NCBI RefSeq assembly: GCF_004210375.1
Contig: NC_134833.1
Coordinates: 139,864,127 to 139,928,126, forward strand
DNA from: Tachypleus tridentatus
Lineage: Eukaryota > Arthropoda > Merostomata > Xiphosura > Limulidae
DNA: 64,000 nt
Reading direction: 5' to 3'
The position numbers were made by a program, and so were the translations under genes. Within the stretch, counting starts at the first letter, position 1. Every line of letters begins with the position of its first letter. This document shows positions 11,190 through 23,669 of the stretch, one piece after another. The notes below the pieces were generated by a model. The model was given only the letters and a program-made list of their open reading frames with translations, had not been told where the DNA came from and ran no database searches.

Positions 11190-12286
11190 GATTTATATGA
11201 ATTCTTCCTTATGGCCATTGTTTATTTAAAAACAAATTATTATTAGACATTTAAGTATGTGCACAATGTATGTGTATAGGAATGTATATGTAGTTTATAG
11301 AGAGAATTTTGCACATGGATAAGTGCTCACAGCACTACTAGTGCTTGAAACTGTTGTATTAATTTTTTTTTAAATAGTGTTATCAAAAAGTTCAAAGAAA
11401 CTTCCATTTGATAACAAACTATTCATACATAATTTTCATTGAATGATTAAGTTTTTATAAATGATGGTTTTATTTAAAGATTACAACTTAAGATTTCAGC
11501 ATATTTTTTTAGATATCTAGGAATTGGCAGAATACTGAATAGTTCACACAAAACAGTTTTAGTTTGTTTCTGGTCAAAATTGCAAACATAACCAGTTTTT
11601 AGTTTAAGTTCAGAAATGTTACCTCTTCACCATTAAGAACTATTACCTCACCCACAGTTGCTGTGTAATTTCCTTTTTGTTCCACAAGCCTTAAATAAAC
11701 ACTCACCTTTATATCTGTCTATGTGTATTGTACCACCGTATAACATAATCATCGTAATGCTGTACCCCTTCACCAAATAAAGGGTGATACAACCTCCATG
11801 TGCAGTAATCCTGGTGAGCAGTAACACATGAACAATTGATAGAGACTCATTCTTTTCTTGGAATTGCTTGGGTTCAGATGTGTTCTCCAGTGCTTTTGGA
11901 GTTTCTAATCACTTTGAGCTACTGCGTTTCCTCATTAAGTGCATTTTTGTTCCATTATACCTGATTGCAACTTTGTTTTATTTAGCCAACACATTTCAGC
12001 TTTGTGCTGCTTCAAATAACAATTGCATATACAAAAAGTGAATAAATAATCTTCCTAAGGCTCAATCTAATCATTTTTCTTCAAGCATTTTCTCCAGCTA
12101 TGTCAATAACAACTAGAGAACACCTAATCTGTTCATGGAGCTGATGTTCAGTAGCTATCTCTTTAGTGTACCTAGTAAATTAAATGCTTGGCACGTGACA
12201 GATCTTAAAGTTTAAGTTATAACATGGCACTGTGATTATATTGGACATCTTAAATTATAACAAACTTATAGTGCTATGGTGAGAAA
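11190..12286. other. unassigned AT-rich DNA
   Basis: No gene or repeat family recognised. Confidence 0.35.
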
Positions 12287-15200
12287 TTGTGTGACAACAA
12301 GTTTACTACTGACATTACTGCTATCATGCATCAGGTAGTTGTTTCACTCCTGGCTATATATTCTCCTATTCAAGTATATCATCATTCAGCTTCATTCCTT
12401 TTTGTGGAATCTGCCTTACTTGTGTATAATTTTTGGCAGCTCTTCCACCTCCAGCCTTTGCTTCTGACTCATCACTGTTTGATGAGGAATGACCATATCT
12501 CCTTTTGTGTTCAATTCTCTAAAAAATCAGTATGTGACTTTCTATATATATTTTATGTAAATCATATTAACTCTTTGGTTGTTTTTGTTTATGAGCTTTC
12601 TTCTGTCCTACCTCCACAATTGTCTTCATCTTCCTTGTCCTTCTCATCTGTATGATTCATTTGCTGTAGCTTTCTATTGCTGTAATCCAATTTCTTGTAT
12701 TCTTTTTATCTCCTTAGGATGTTACTCTTTCTCCTTCTATGTCTCTTTCTTTTTTGCAATATATTCTTCCTCTTACCTTCACTCTCACTATATCACTACC
12801 ATTTACATTCTCATTGTAGCTTTTCATTATGCTACTGTGTATTTTCAGGTGGTCACTCATTCCTTATTTGCCTTTTTGTTTTCTGTTTCTTCTTCTATTA
12901 CCTTTATTTGGTTTTCACTCTTCTTGGGGTCTTCTCAGACTGGATGCTTGTCTTTCAGGTGTCCACCCTCCTTCTTCGTCTTTCCTCGCCACGTATCTTT
13001 ACCCCTTTTCTCACTGCAACTTTCCATGGGGGTGTTCCAAATTCCTTGGTTTCTTGAGCTGCAGGCACATGATAACAATCATTCATTCATTTCCTGGTTT
13101 TCTGACTCACTTTAACTGATCTCAGAAGTTTCATGAGGCTAACCCTCTCTCGTCTTATCACTTCTACTTGTCATTCCTCTTTCCAATGGGCATACAATCA
13201 AGATACTCAATGGTAACTATTTCTTGGAGACCTTTCATGGTGCTGGAACATTTGGTGGCTGGCTTTCTTCCTCTTTCACAACTATAGTCTTTCTTTACAT
13301 GGCCCTCTTTGGGTTGTGGATTGTGTAAGCTCTATTTTTAAGCTTTGTTTCTACTTTCTATACATCATTTTTTTTTCATCATCTCACCTATCTTTTTTTC
13401 ACCCAATATTTTACACTTTCATTGGCTTCATGGAAGATTTCTTTATTTGCTTACATGATGGGCTCAACCATTTTCCTTGACTCTTTATGTCATGGAGACC
13501 TTGGTATTGTAGATTCTTCATTGTTCTGCATTTTCTGCACTTAATTTTCTCTTCCTTTTGGAGTCTCTGGTTTTTATCTGCATGATGCTGCTGTGAATCT
13601 CTTGCACATGTCCTGTAATCCACTTTCTGCTCTTCTACCTTTCTGTTCTTCATTCCCTTCAAGTCTGTTGTGGTGGCTTAATCACTTTACTGTGTCCTGT
13701 GGTACTCCATCCCATCCACCTCATTTACACTGGTGCCTTGCTTTCCATGTCGAGAAATGGCAGTTTTTAACATTCAATTTTCTATTCAGTTTGATCTCTA
13801 GTGGAGTAATTTCTGTTTTTGGAATTATGAAAATATCTGCAACTAGGAATGCATTCTCTTTTGGGGCCTATGCTTTACCTAATGTTTTGTCATAGCCCCA
13901 GCTATTTTAATAATTGCTGGTTAAGGAGTGTTATTATCTACACTTTTTGTCTTTTGTCCAGTTGCCTTCATTCAGATATTCACATATTCTATTCCTCCTG
14001 TCCTCTATATCATTAGGACCTGTTGCATTATTTCCAAGTTATTCCTTTCTTCTGAAGCCTTGGACTGTCCAGAGGATGACTAGTTGTTTTCCTCCAGTCT
14101 CTTTCCCTTTTATTTTCTCATTATACAATAATCACATTCCTGATTACCTTTTATGTCCACTAAAGGCTGTCTTTTGCTAACCTGCTCAGAAACTCCCTTT
14201 TATGAACACTACTATTGCCTATGTTCCTCCTCTAGGAACTTATCCCCTTGTACTTTTAATCAGTTTGGTTCATCAGTTTACTGGCAAATTTCTTTTTTTG
14301 GGTGAGTCTAACTGCTTTTTATCTGTTATCTCCCATCATATTAAGCTTTTTTGTCTCCTTTTGATGATGACCTTCAATGGAGATCTTACAGGCTGGTGTG
14401 TGGACTTCTGTGACATTCATCTTCCATTACACCATTGTGCTTACAGTTTTCAACTAATTCTGGTCATCATTCTCTTGACTACCTGGAGGATCTCATATGG
14501 TGAGCTTTGCCTGTTGATGTTTTTTGCCAGCTCCTTTGTTGATCTAGTTTGTTCTCCATGTCTCTCACACATTTCATGAAACCAACATGTGTATACCATT
14601 CCTTGTAAAAATTCAACTGAAACAAATAAGAAACAAAGCAGGAGTGAGCAAAACACACGAACATAAACTGTCATGTGTAACTAAGCATAATACTCATTAT
14701 GTGTGTGGTACCTCTGAATCTTTCTCAGTGTTTGGTGTTGCCACATAGAGTGTGGGAGAGAACAGAAGGTGTTAAACCCACCTTTTTTTTCTCATTACCC
14801 CCAGTGAGATGGAATTTTTGGTAAGATTGGTTTAGTAGTATATCTATATAATTGATATTTTCATTTTCTGCACTTTTAATTAAAAAAAACAAACAACTAA
14901 ATGCAAAATGGACAGTGCCAAGTATATTCCTGCCTTTATACTAGACTTAGGTTTACTGTCTTTAGCTGTAGTAACTCATTGAACCCTCTCTTGGTGGGAA
15001 CCAAATACCAAATGATTGTGCCTGTTAACAGTGGTCCATGCACACACTGATGGTTTTTATCTATGCATTTTCCTCTCTCTCATACCTGCAGTGGTTAATG
15101 GAAGAACCCTTATTTCTTTGGGTCCAAACATCTGGGGGTGCCAATATGGAGAGTTTCTTCTGCAAGTGGTGCTTCTCCACTTTTCTGCTAAGAGATTGGT

Positions 15201-15790
15201 TGGACTCACCCCTCATTTGAGACTTAAAGCTGAATTGTTACCAAGAAGTGTAGTACAAGACACACTGCTATAATATCTCATAAGCAGATCCCTGTGGATA
15301 TGTCCATCTAGATAGGACTTGGAATTTCTGCAGGATACAGACAAGGGCTCCTCCTCTCTCTCCATCTGTTGTTATAGTAACTATTTCATATAAGTATTTG
15401 ACAAAGACAAAATGTCTAAAGCCCTAGCCATATTACACATTTTAATATTCCACTCTCTTGGTGACACATTACCACTGGCACTGGATTTTCATGATATCCA
15501 TTTGCTGTACTGTCTTGGTACAAAACAAAATACTGTGTGAAGAGTGCTCCTTGCTTGAGAAGGATGTGGCCTCCTACAAGGTGCTATTTCATTAAGCAGT
15601 CCTCAACTTGTGGTTAATAATACTCCATATGCTTTCTGTCACTATTTCAGAAAGGATTCCCTCTTGTGAGTGATAACCATTGGCCCTTCACCATCTTCAG
15701 TGTGTGATTATAGGTCTTAATGGTGTAGATAGGCAAGTAAAAATTCTGAAGTTAACAATTTTCTTACCTGAAAATCGATTTCATAGTATT
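12287..15790 (+). mobile_element. decayed DIRS-like retroelement (copy A)
   Basis: A T/C-rich block with long but broken + frames. Two patches resemble DIRS polyprotein domains. Around 12905-13040, LRLDACLSGVHPP fits the reverse-transcriptase motif D-A-Y-L-H-V-P-I-H-P, followed by a WGCSKFLGF-like stretch. Around 13650-13740, LLWWLNHFTVSCGTPSHPPH fits the linker before RNase H (LxWWLD...GVPLHPP). The right limit is set by a motif at 15749-15790 that is shared with copies B and C. The left limit is uncertain. The sequence is saturated with stops and CpG-poor. Confidence 0.5.
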
Positions 15791-15958
15791 TTTTCCCCAC
15801 TTTTGATGCATTTTATTTGCATCACTGAAATGAGCTTATGATCATGTGTAGTGCTCATGTTGATGGAAAGACACACAGTATAATAATTGCATCATAAACT
15901 GATATACTGCATTTAGAAGTTGGACTTTCTTCAAGGTTTGTGGAATGTAGAGAAATTA

Positions 15959-16318
15959 CCGTGTTTCTCCGAAAATAAGACAGGGCTTATATTAATTTTC
16001 ACTCCAAAATATGACACTAGGGCTTATTTTCAGGGGATGTCTTATTTTGATATATTAAAAAATGAAGTTACAAAGTAAAACTATTAAACTAACCATTTAA
16101 AATAAACTATTATTAAACTATTAAACTAACTGATTAATACTTAAACAAACTAATTAACTAACTATAAACTAATTAATAAATTAATTTTTTTTATTTCTTT
16201 CCTCTTCCTGCCACTCTTAACTAGGGCTTATTTTAAGGGTAGGGCTTATATTAAAACTATCCCCAAAAATCACACTAGGTCTTATTTTATGGTAGGTCTT
16301 ATTATCGGAGAAACACGG
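15959..16318. mobile_element. MITE with mariner-type ends
   Basis: A 360-bp element with TA on both sides (15957-15958, 16319-16320). The inverted repeats begin CCGTGTTTCTCCGAAAATAA (left) and CCGTGTTTCTCCGATAATAA (right, reversed). The repeated GGGCTTATTTT / AAAATAAGACC motif extends the symmetry inward. The core (about 16070-16190) is AT-rich with AACTAATTAA-type repeats and no ORF. Ends and target fit a non-autonomous Tc1/mariner derivative. I recall closely similar ends in repeats of other animals but cannot verify this. Confidence 0.88.
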
Positions 16319-16933
16319 TATTATGGCAGTTGAACATGAAGTAATAGTTCTTACTGTTGGAAAAAAAGATAAGTTATCTCTCTGAAATATGTTTTGAAGT
16401 AAGGAAAGTGTTAGCTTGTGATATATTGGCACATGGTGCTTTATCAAAATTATAAGATTTTGTTTAAATCACCAGTATAAACAGTAATGAATCATTATGT
16501 ACAGTAGTAATTAATAGTAGTACTGTGATGAAACATAGTGGGATCTATAAAAATTGTCTGTTTAAGGCCATTTTTAAAGTGTCTGAATATTAACAATGAC
16601 CATTTCACACTATTAGCTGCTCATAATGAAAACGTATTGTACTTATAAAACTGTAAATTGCTATATATGCATTTATGGAATGAATCAAAATTTCACTACT
16701 TCAATAAATTTTTATTTAAGTGAGCAATTATCCATACTTTGGCTCAAACTGACATAATTTTGGTGATTTAGTAACGGGAATAAATTTTGTAAAGTTTTTG
16801 TAGGTTTTAGTTTCTTGTTTCAATGCTTTTCGTGTCATTAAAACTTTCTATGTTACTATAGCTACCTAGGTTATGTATATATCACACTAAACTTTACAAA
16901 ATAAAACACAATTTATTATACTTATTATTTTAG
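16319..16933. other. unassigned AT-rich DNA
   Basis: No gene or repeat recognised; it would be intronic if the exon at 16934 is real. Confidence 0.3.
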
Positions 16934-17071
16934 CAGTATGTTAATAATGGAGATATTGGTGCAGTGTTAGGCAGTCTTAACATGTCAATAGAACAAGTCA
17001 CTAACATAAATAAAGATATTGCCTACTTAATGTATGATCAGAAAGAAGCTTGGATTAACAAAGGATACTAA
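16934..17071 (+). CDS. candidate terminal exon (unidentified gene)
   Basis: After the acceptor TTATTATTTTAG a 45-residue frame runs to a TAA at 17069-17071. It begins QYVNNGDIGAVLGSLNMS and ends QKEAWINKGY. The sequence is balanced, acidic/basic and helix-like, quite unlike chance translations of this AT-rich DNA. It is open for its whole length in one frame only. I do not recognise the family. This is the best single coding candidate in the window; the upstream exons of the same transcript remain unclear. Confidence 0.5.
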   Translation, partial: QYVNNGDIGAVLGSLNMSIEQVTNINKDIAYLMYDQKEAWINKGY

Positions 17072-19746
17072 TTAAAGTGTAAGATTTAAAAAATGTGTTG
17101 TCTTCTTATAAGGAGTAAAAAAAACAAGTTTTAATAATTTTTTTATATACTTTTGATGAAAGTGTTGCATAATAAGTTCTGTCTGTGTGACTTTATTCTA
17201 CAGTATTTGTTCATGTTAAAGTAATAATTAATATATTACAATTTTTCTTACTCACAATGTACTTATTCCCTTGCTAACACTGATCAAATGTTTTTTAAGT
17301 GATGCGTGTATACGTTTTCATGTCAATTTAGTTAAAAATGTCTTCTCTGAAAGTATAGTAACTGCATGAACTCCATGGCTCATTTTATATTGAAACTGTG
17401 TATGTAAGTTATATATGTGTTTTTCAAAAAATAATTCATATGATATAGCATACTTTATATTATATGAATATCAACTATGCAATTCTTGTGGTTTTATTTT
17501 GTGTGTTATAGTAGATCATGAAAGGTCTTTTACAGATTTTTAGTCATAAAAATCGATAAACATTTTTAATATTCTAAATACATGTAATGTGTAATGAACT
17601 GGTGTTATTGGAACTAATAGACAATTATGTCTATTATAAACAGAGTAGTTCAACACATCTGCAGATATTTAGTTAAATATATCGAATTCCATTTGTTTTC
17701 TTGAGTTGCTTGTGAACATTTTTTCCTGGTTTTACTTTTTTTTTAGATAGATAAGATTCATTCTTTTATTGGTTAAAGTATCTTAAGATTGTTAAACTGT
17801 GTCTTGTCTTAGTATCTTAAGATTTGTGCTAGTGTAAAGATGCAATGAAACATTGTTAAAAGCAGTAGGTAAAAGAACATGTTATGAAACTAAGAAAGTT
17901 TAGCACAAGTTTAACATTATTTATAAAATTAACTGTTTAGTTATAGATGTTAATTTTGTTCAGTTGGATTACTTATTGTTGGCTGTTATTTAAATAGAGG
18001 TTTTTTGCTTTGTAGCAGCTGAACATAAATCAATTATTATTATTTTTAAAATTGTAATAAATGCATACTTTTATGAAGTATTAGCTGAGCAAATGTAAAC
18101 ACTGTTAAGAAATACTGTGAGTTCAAAATTCTCTGCTCCTGAATATCAGGAGGTTTAAAAGTCTGGATTAGTAAAACATTGTTGAAGTTTTTATTTCTGA
18201 TAATTATAAGATATATATCTTCAGTACAATCATATAGCAGCAACTGTTTTTTCCCCTGTTGGTAATCTTATCCAAGTACTTGTTCTTAGCTTTATATGAC
18301 TTCCAAATCTTAAAATTACTTATGTAACCTTTTTAAATTCTCTCTAATCCCTTTATATTATCCATATCATTATTAGCCTTAGAATATGTTAGTGACATCT
18401 ACCCAAATTAAAAAACTGGCAACCTTAAACCATTCTCTTTTTGTTTTAGACTTAAATATTCTTAACTTTTTACATATTTCCCTTTCTGATGCAGGATTTC
18501 TGATTACAAACTGGTCTATTGTAAGAAGTGTTATTACAGTTTACTGAGAATAACATACATATATACATACATACATCAACCTGAAAAGAAAGATTGATTA
18601 CTTATAGCTAACCAAAGAATAAGTAACGAAGGAAGGATATACTGGTTTGGATTTAGCTTTCTAAAATGTTCCAAATGATCAAAATACATGTTTTTTTTTA
18701 AACACATTTATTTTGGCAGTTTGGTTTTTGTTAATACAAGTAGGTGATAGAGTGGAAATTTTTGTTTTTTTTTAATGGAATGAAAGCTAATACTTCCAGT
18801 GACTTTTTGGCTAATGATACCTGCTATATTTTCAAGTTATCAGTATGTATATATCATTGATATTATGGAATGTATTTTGTTAAACACAAATATCTATCCA
18901 TATGTACACAAAATAGTGAGCAAATGCACTTCGATTTCCAATATTCTTTGTGGGGTAGGGTATAGCTCATCATTTTCTAGAGAAAACACTTGAAAGTAAA
19001 TATTTAAAAATAAAACTTGCTGTTCTTTCATTCTTTGAGACTTGGATGTGTAAATTTGATACACGTTATATGGTTTGTTAAATTGTATTGTGAGAATGAA
19101 AAGTAGTGGATGGAAATGCTTGAAAATGCAGAATTACTTTCTACAGAGTAGAATATTTTTATATGTTGTTTTTTTTAAATTTTCAGCTTTCATTGTGATA
19201 TATTTTATTTAAGAAACAATTAAGAATGATGACCTTTGTTGTAGAAATTAATTGCTGGTTTTACATGTCTTCCTAAAAACTTTGAAAGATTTATTTGAAG
19301 TTTATATTTTATAAAATAATATTAAATTTTTGTTTTGATTGAGAAAGGAAGGAATGTAGTTTTATTGTGTTTAAAATAACTTCTTTTACCATACCAAAGT
19401 TATAGACATGTGATGTCATTTTTTAAAAATTGTTAATCAGTTGTTTCATTGTAGTATATGTAATAGTATTTAAACCTATTTTACATTTATTTATATGTTT
19501 GTTTTTCATTTTGTTTTGGTGATTTTCTTTGCTCATTAAATCAGTTACTTGAACTAATATTACCTAATGCAAACAAGGCCTAGAACAGCTGCTTGTTGGC
19601 AAAACAAAACATGATATGGTCAAATGCAAAATGATTTAACTAAGCCTAACTCATCATGTTTCTGAGAAACATGCTTTATTATTTTATACTTCATTTGAAT
19701 TACAATGCTGAAGTATGATAGCAAAAGAATCAGTAATTTTCACAGA
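17072..19746. other. unassigned AT-rich, CpG-poor DNA
   Basis: It could start with the 3' UTR of the exon ending at 17071. A weak acceptor/donor pair brackets a 26-nt stretch near 18496-18521, too short to call. No repeats recognised. Confidence 0.3.
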
Positions 19747-20160
19747 GGTTATAATGAAGAAAAGCTGCCTGTGAACAGAAAGTATTACTGCTGGTTATAA
19801 TGAAGAAAAGCTGCCTGTGAACAGAAAGTATTACTGCTGGTTATAATGAAGAAAAGCTGCCTGTGAACAGAAAGTATTACTGCTGGTTATAATGAAGAAA
19901 AGCTGCCTGTGAACAGAAAGTATTACTGCTGGTTATAATGAAGAAAAGCTGCCTGTGAACAGAAAGTATTACTGCTGGTTATAATGAAGAAAAGCTGCCT
20001 GTGAACAGAAAGTATTACTGCTGGTTATAATGAAGAAAAGCTGCCTGTGAACAGAAAGTATTACTGCTGGTTATAATGAAGAAAAGCTGCCTGTGAACAG
20101 AAAGTATTACTGCTGGTTATAATGAAGAAAAGCTGCCTGTGAACAGAAAGTATTTACTGC
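19747..20160. repeat. minisatellite, 46 bp x 9
   Basis: Nine head-to-tail units of 46 bp beginning GGTTATAATGAAGAAAAGCT at 19747, 19793, 19839, 19885, 19931, 19977, 20023, 20069 and 20115. I see no substitution between units except one extra T in the last. There is no dyad symmetry and no spacer diversity, so it is not a CRISPR-type array. Confidence 0.97.
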
Positions 20161-21084
20161 TTTTACACTTTTTAAAATATAAATACAGGAAATTACATCA
20201 CACCATAACAGCTGAGGCTGAGAAACAGAGATTCACTAAAAACAAAATCAAAAATAAAACTACCTTTGATTTCAGGTTACAAGGACAAATAAGCATTATT
20301 TGTTTCAACAGTATTAAGACTTTCCTTCTAGGGAGCTATGAGTGACATATTTTGCCCAGAAAAAAGTTGGGAAATCCTCAAACATAAAGTGGTGATTATA
20401 CTTTATTATCAATTCAGTTCAGCAATAAGACCATTTTGCTGATTTCAGAATTATTTTTCTTTGGAAAGAAACATAGAAACAAACTTATTTACAAATCCTT
20501 TGAATAACTCATTTTAAAATTGACACTATCAGCATATTTCAGGTTTAAGGCAGTTACTGTCAGTATTTCTGTTTGTTCTGCTTTCAGAACATACTGTTTT
20601 TACCATCATCACTATTTTCAAAAACACAAATGTACCTGACATTTTAAATTGTATCAGTAGTGCAGCAAATGTAACTTAAATACTATCATATTTATATATA
20701 TAAATAGTATGCAGCTTATTGTTATCGATGTAATTCTGCTTAAGCATCATAAAGAATTAAAGCACAAGAATAGACTTAAGCAGTAAGTTTGTTTGTTTTA
20801 GGGTGTTGATGGAATTCAAGATAGTTAAAATTAAATAAAGACTGAAATTTTGCCTTACATTTTTGATTAAAGGTATATTTGCTGAGAAACAATTTGGACT
20901 AGTATATCAATCAGTAACTGTGTAACTTAGCTGGTGTTGAAAACCCATGTCTGGATGCTAATTTTACATTGAAAGCTAAACAGTATTATATGTTTTATTT
21001 GAATAACAGACTATAAATGTGTGTGTACATCAAAAACCTTCACCAAGCAATTTTCTATGCTATGAACTTCTGTTATCTGTCAAT
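20161..21084. other. unassigned AT-rich DNA
   Basis: No gene or repeat family recognised. Confidence 0.35.
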
Positions 21085-21540
21085 TTGTATCAGTTATGTA
21101 GCAATACTGATAGCAGCTGATATTGTTGAAAACTACTGACAGTCTGTGTAACTGACAGAAGCTGATATTGTTCAAAACTGCTAACAGTCTATTTCACTGA
21201 TAGAAGCTGATAATGTTCAAAACTGCTAATATCCTGTATCACTGACAGGAGCTGATAATGTTCAAAACTGCTGATATCCTGTATCACTGACAGGAGCTGA
21301 TATTGCTCAAAACTGATAACATCACTAGTAGGAGTTGATATTGTTCAAAACTACTAACAGTCTGTGTTACTGACGGGAGTTGATATTTTTCATAACTGCT
21401 GATATCCTGTATCACTTATAGGAGTTAATATTGTTCAAAAACTGGTAATAATTAGCATTGTCAGTGAGACTTTACATTGTTCACAACTAGCAACAATCTG
21501 TGTTGTCAGTATCATTGATATTTTTCAGAACTGGGGACAA
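21085..21540. repeat. degenerate tandem repeat, about 56 bp
   Basis: Repeated GCTGATATTGTTCAAAACTG followed by a CTGTATCACTGACAGG-like segment, about 7 diverged units. This is an old array in contrast to the uniform one at 19747. Confidence 0.8.
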
Positions 21541-22482
21541 TTTGTAAAATTAATCTATTGGACTGGTAATAGCACACGTTGTCCAAAATTCAAAATTTCA
21601 AATAGCCAGAATGTGGATTTGATTATAAATGACTTATTTTGGTATTACAAATCTTTAGCTTTACATTTTATTTTTCGAATTATTGAAATGTTCTGTGTTT
21701 ATAGGACATGTACAAATGAATGTGATTATAAGTAGGATTATAACTTATAGGATAAGTTGCTGTTGTAACCATTTCTGTTCTTATTAGAATGTGATTTGAA
21801 AATATTTTTGTATTGTATTTCAAATACCGAAAAAAAAAATATTGCTATACGATAGTATTTACATAAAGTTAAAAATAAATAAAATTATTCCTATAGCAAT
21901 CTAAAGATTTTCTTTGGATATAATGAGTTTAGAATTTCACATTAAACTCCTTTCCTTGTCTGTATTTTATAAAATGTTTTATTCTCGTGCTTGTTTTTGT
22001 TAAGTTCATTTATTGCATTGATTTGTATTTCCATATGTATTAATTAATTTTATTTGTATAATTGTTGTAGTAGAATTAAGGGTGTTGGGATGTGGTTTTT
22101 ATTGTCTTTCAAGCACATTTTGTCTCATATGTGATGCAATGTGGAAAATAACTTGTTCCTTTTGATAAACTGAAAAATTCCACAGCTTCAATTAAATTTA
22201 ATTTCTTTTAAGGAAAACACACAGTGGAAGTTATTTTTTTAAATAAAATAGGTTTTAATTTAAACATTTTCTTCAGAACAACATCTCAAGATTCATTTAA
22301 AGTTATATTACATTTAACTTTCATTGAAGTACTGTTGAATGGATACAACCAGACCTAATGAAAGATTATGGAGAGAGAAAAAACAGCCACAGAACATGGC
22401 TCTATTCCAAGTTTTTTTCACTGTCAAATTTAAACTCTGTATTCATAAGAAAATGCTGTCTTATCAAGATTAGTAAAAGGTA
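21541..22482. other. unassigned AT-rich DNA
   Basis: Nothing recognised. Confidence 0.35.
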
Positions 22483-22653
22483 TTAATGTGATGGTCAATC
22501 CCACTGTTCATTGGTAAAAGAGTAGCACAAGAGTTGGCAGTGGGTGTTCATGACTAGCTGCTTTCCCTCTTGTCTTACACTGCTAAATTAGGGATGGTTA
22601 GCACAGATAGCCCTCGTGTAGCTTTGCACAAAATTCAAAACAAGCAAACAAAC
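22483..22653 (+). repeat. SINE-A, 5'-truncated
   Basis: It starts at the body motif TGTGATGGTCAATCCCACTG and runs to the tail AATTCAAAACAAGCAAACAAAC. The tRNA-like head is missing. Confidence 0.85.
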
Positions 22654-23032
22654 ACATTTTTATTCAAGATTAAAGGTGTTTTTGCCCTTGTTCTTCAAAT
22701 GAGAAATTTTGGAAACAGTGATATTTCATTCACCTTTAGGCCTATTCTTGAAGTTACTATGAAAGTAAGAAGTTATTAAAGTGTACTTTCAAATTAAAGA
22801 AGATTAACTACTTGTATATATAAATATATACAATAGAATATTCTTTGTTTAGAGAATTTTGAGAGAAACTGAAATTAGTCTGTCAGCTTCAGGCTAGTAC
22901 AGAAGGGTCCAATTTTATAAAATGTCCAGAGTAAGTCTAGAGACTTATGTTTTAAATCAGGAGAATATATTTTTGTATGTTTACAATGGAGTATCTGTTG
23001 TTTGCTTATAATTGAATTTTATTTCACATCAA

Positions 23033-23296
23033 GGGTAGCATAGCTAGGTGGTTATGGTGCTTTACTTGTAACCTTAGGATCACAGGTTCGAATCCCCATC
23101 CATCCACAAATGCTCACCATTTCAACTATGAGGACATTATTATGTGATGGTCTATCCCACTATTCGTTGCTTAAAGAATACTCAAGAGATGGTAATAGGT
23201 AGTGATGACTAGCTGCCTTTTCTCTAGTCTTTCATTACTAAATTAGGGATGGCTAGTGCAGATGACCCTTATGTAGCTTTGTGTAATGTTCAAAAC
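23033..23296 (+). repeat. SINE-A, near full length, CpG-decayed
   Basis: The A box (TAGGTGGTTATGGTGC) and B box (GGTTCGAATCCCC) are both readable, with body and tail after them. Most family CpGs read TG or CA. Confidence 0.85.
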
Positions 23297-23613
23297 ATCT
23301 TATCAAGCCAATGTTTATTAATGAACTAGAATTTTCAAGAAATAATCACCACCAAAATTTTTGATGATTAATGGATTTATCTATCCCATTCTTGTGTAGT
23401 GTAAAAATGAATTTTAATGTGTTTGGAAATATAATTTTGGATTGAAAAATAGTTCATCTTAAGCATAATGTTCTTATTGAATTATCAAATGCTGACAATT
23501 AAATGAATTTTTCACTATCAACAAAGAAAAAATTGTTGCTGTTTTGCTTTTGATAATGGAAACTTAGTTGTGTAATATATGACTTCCACTTTACAAAATT
23601 GCACTAATACTTG

Positions 23614-23669
23614 CAGTGGGGAGAGCACATATAGCCTATTGTATAGCATTGTGCTTAACAACAAACAAA
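23614..23669 (+). repeat. SINE-C tail fragment
   Basis: Contains GAGAGCACATATAGCCTATT and the tail GTGCTTAACAACAAACAAA; head and B box are absent. Confidence 0.55.

Noticed and set aside
12287-14579. Long overlapping + frames suggesting a membrane protein gene
   Set aside because: The L/F/S-rich composition comes from T/C-biased DNA. The best matches are broken DIRS-like domains, not a host gene.
19747-20160. CRISPR-like array
   Set aside because: Units are contiguous with no variable spacers; eukaryotic minisatellite.
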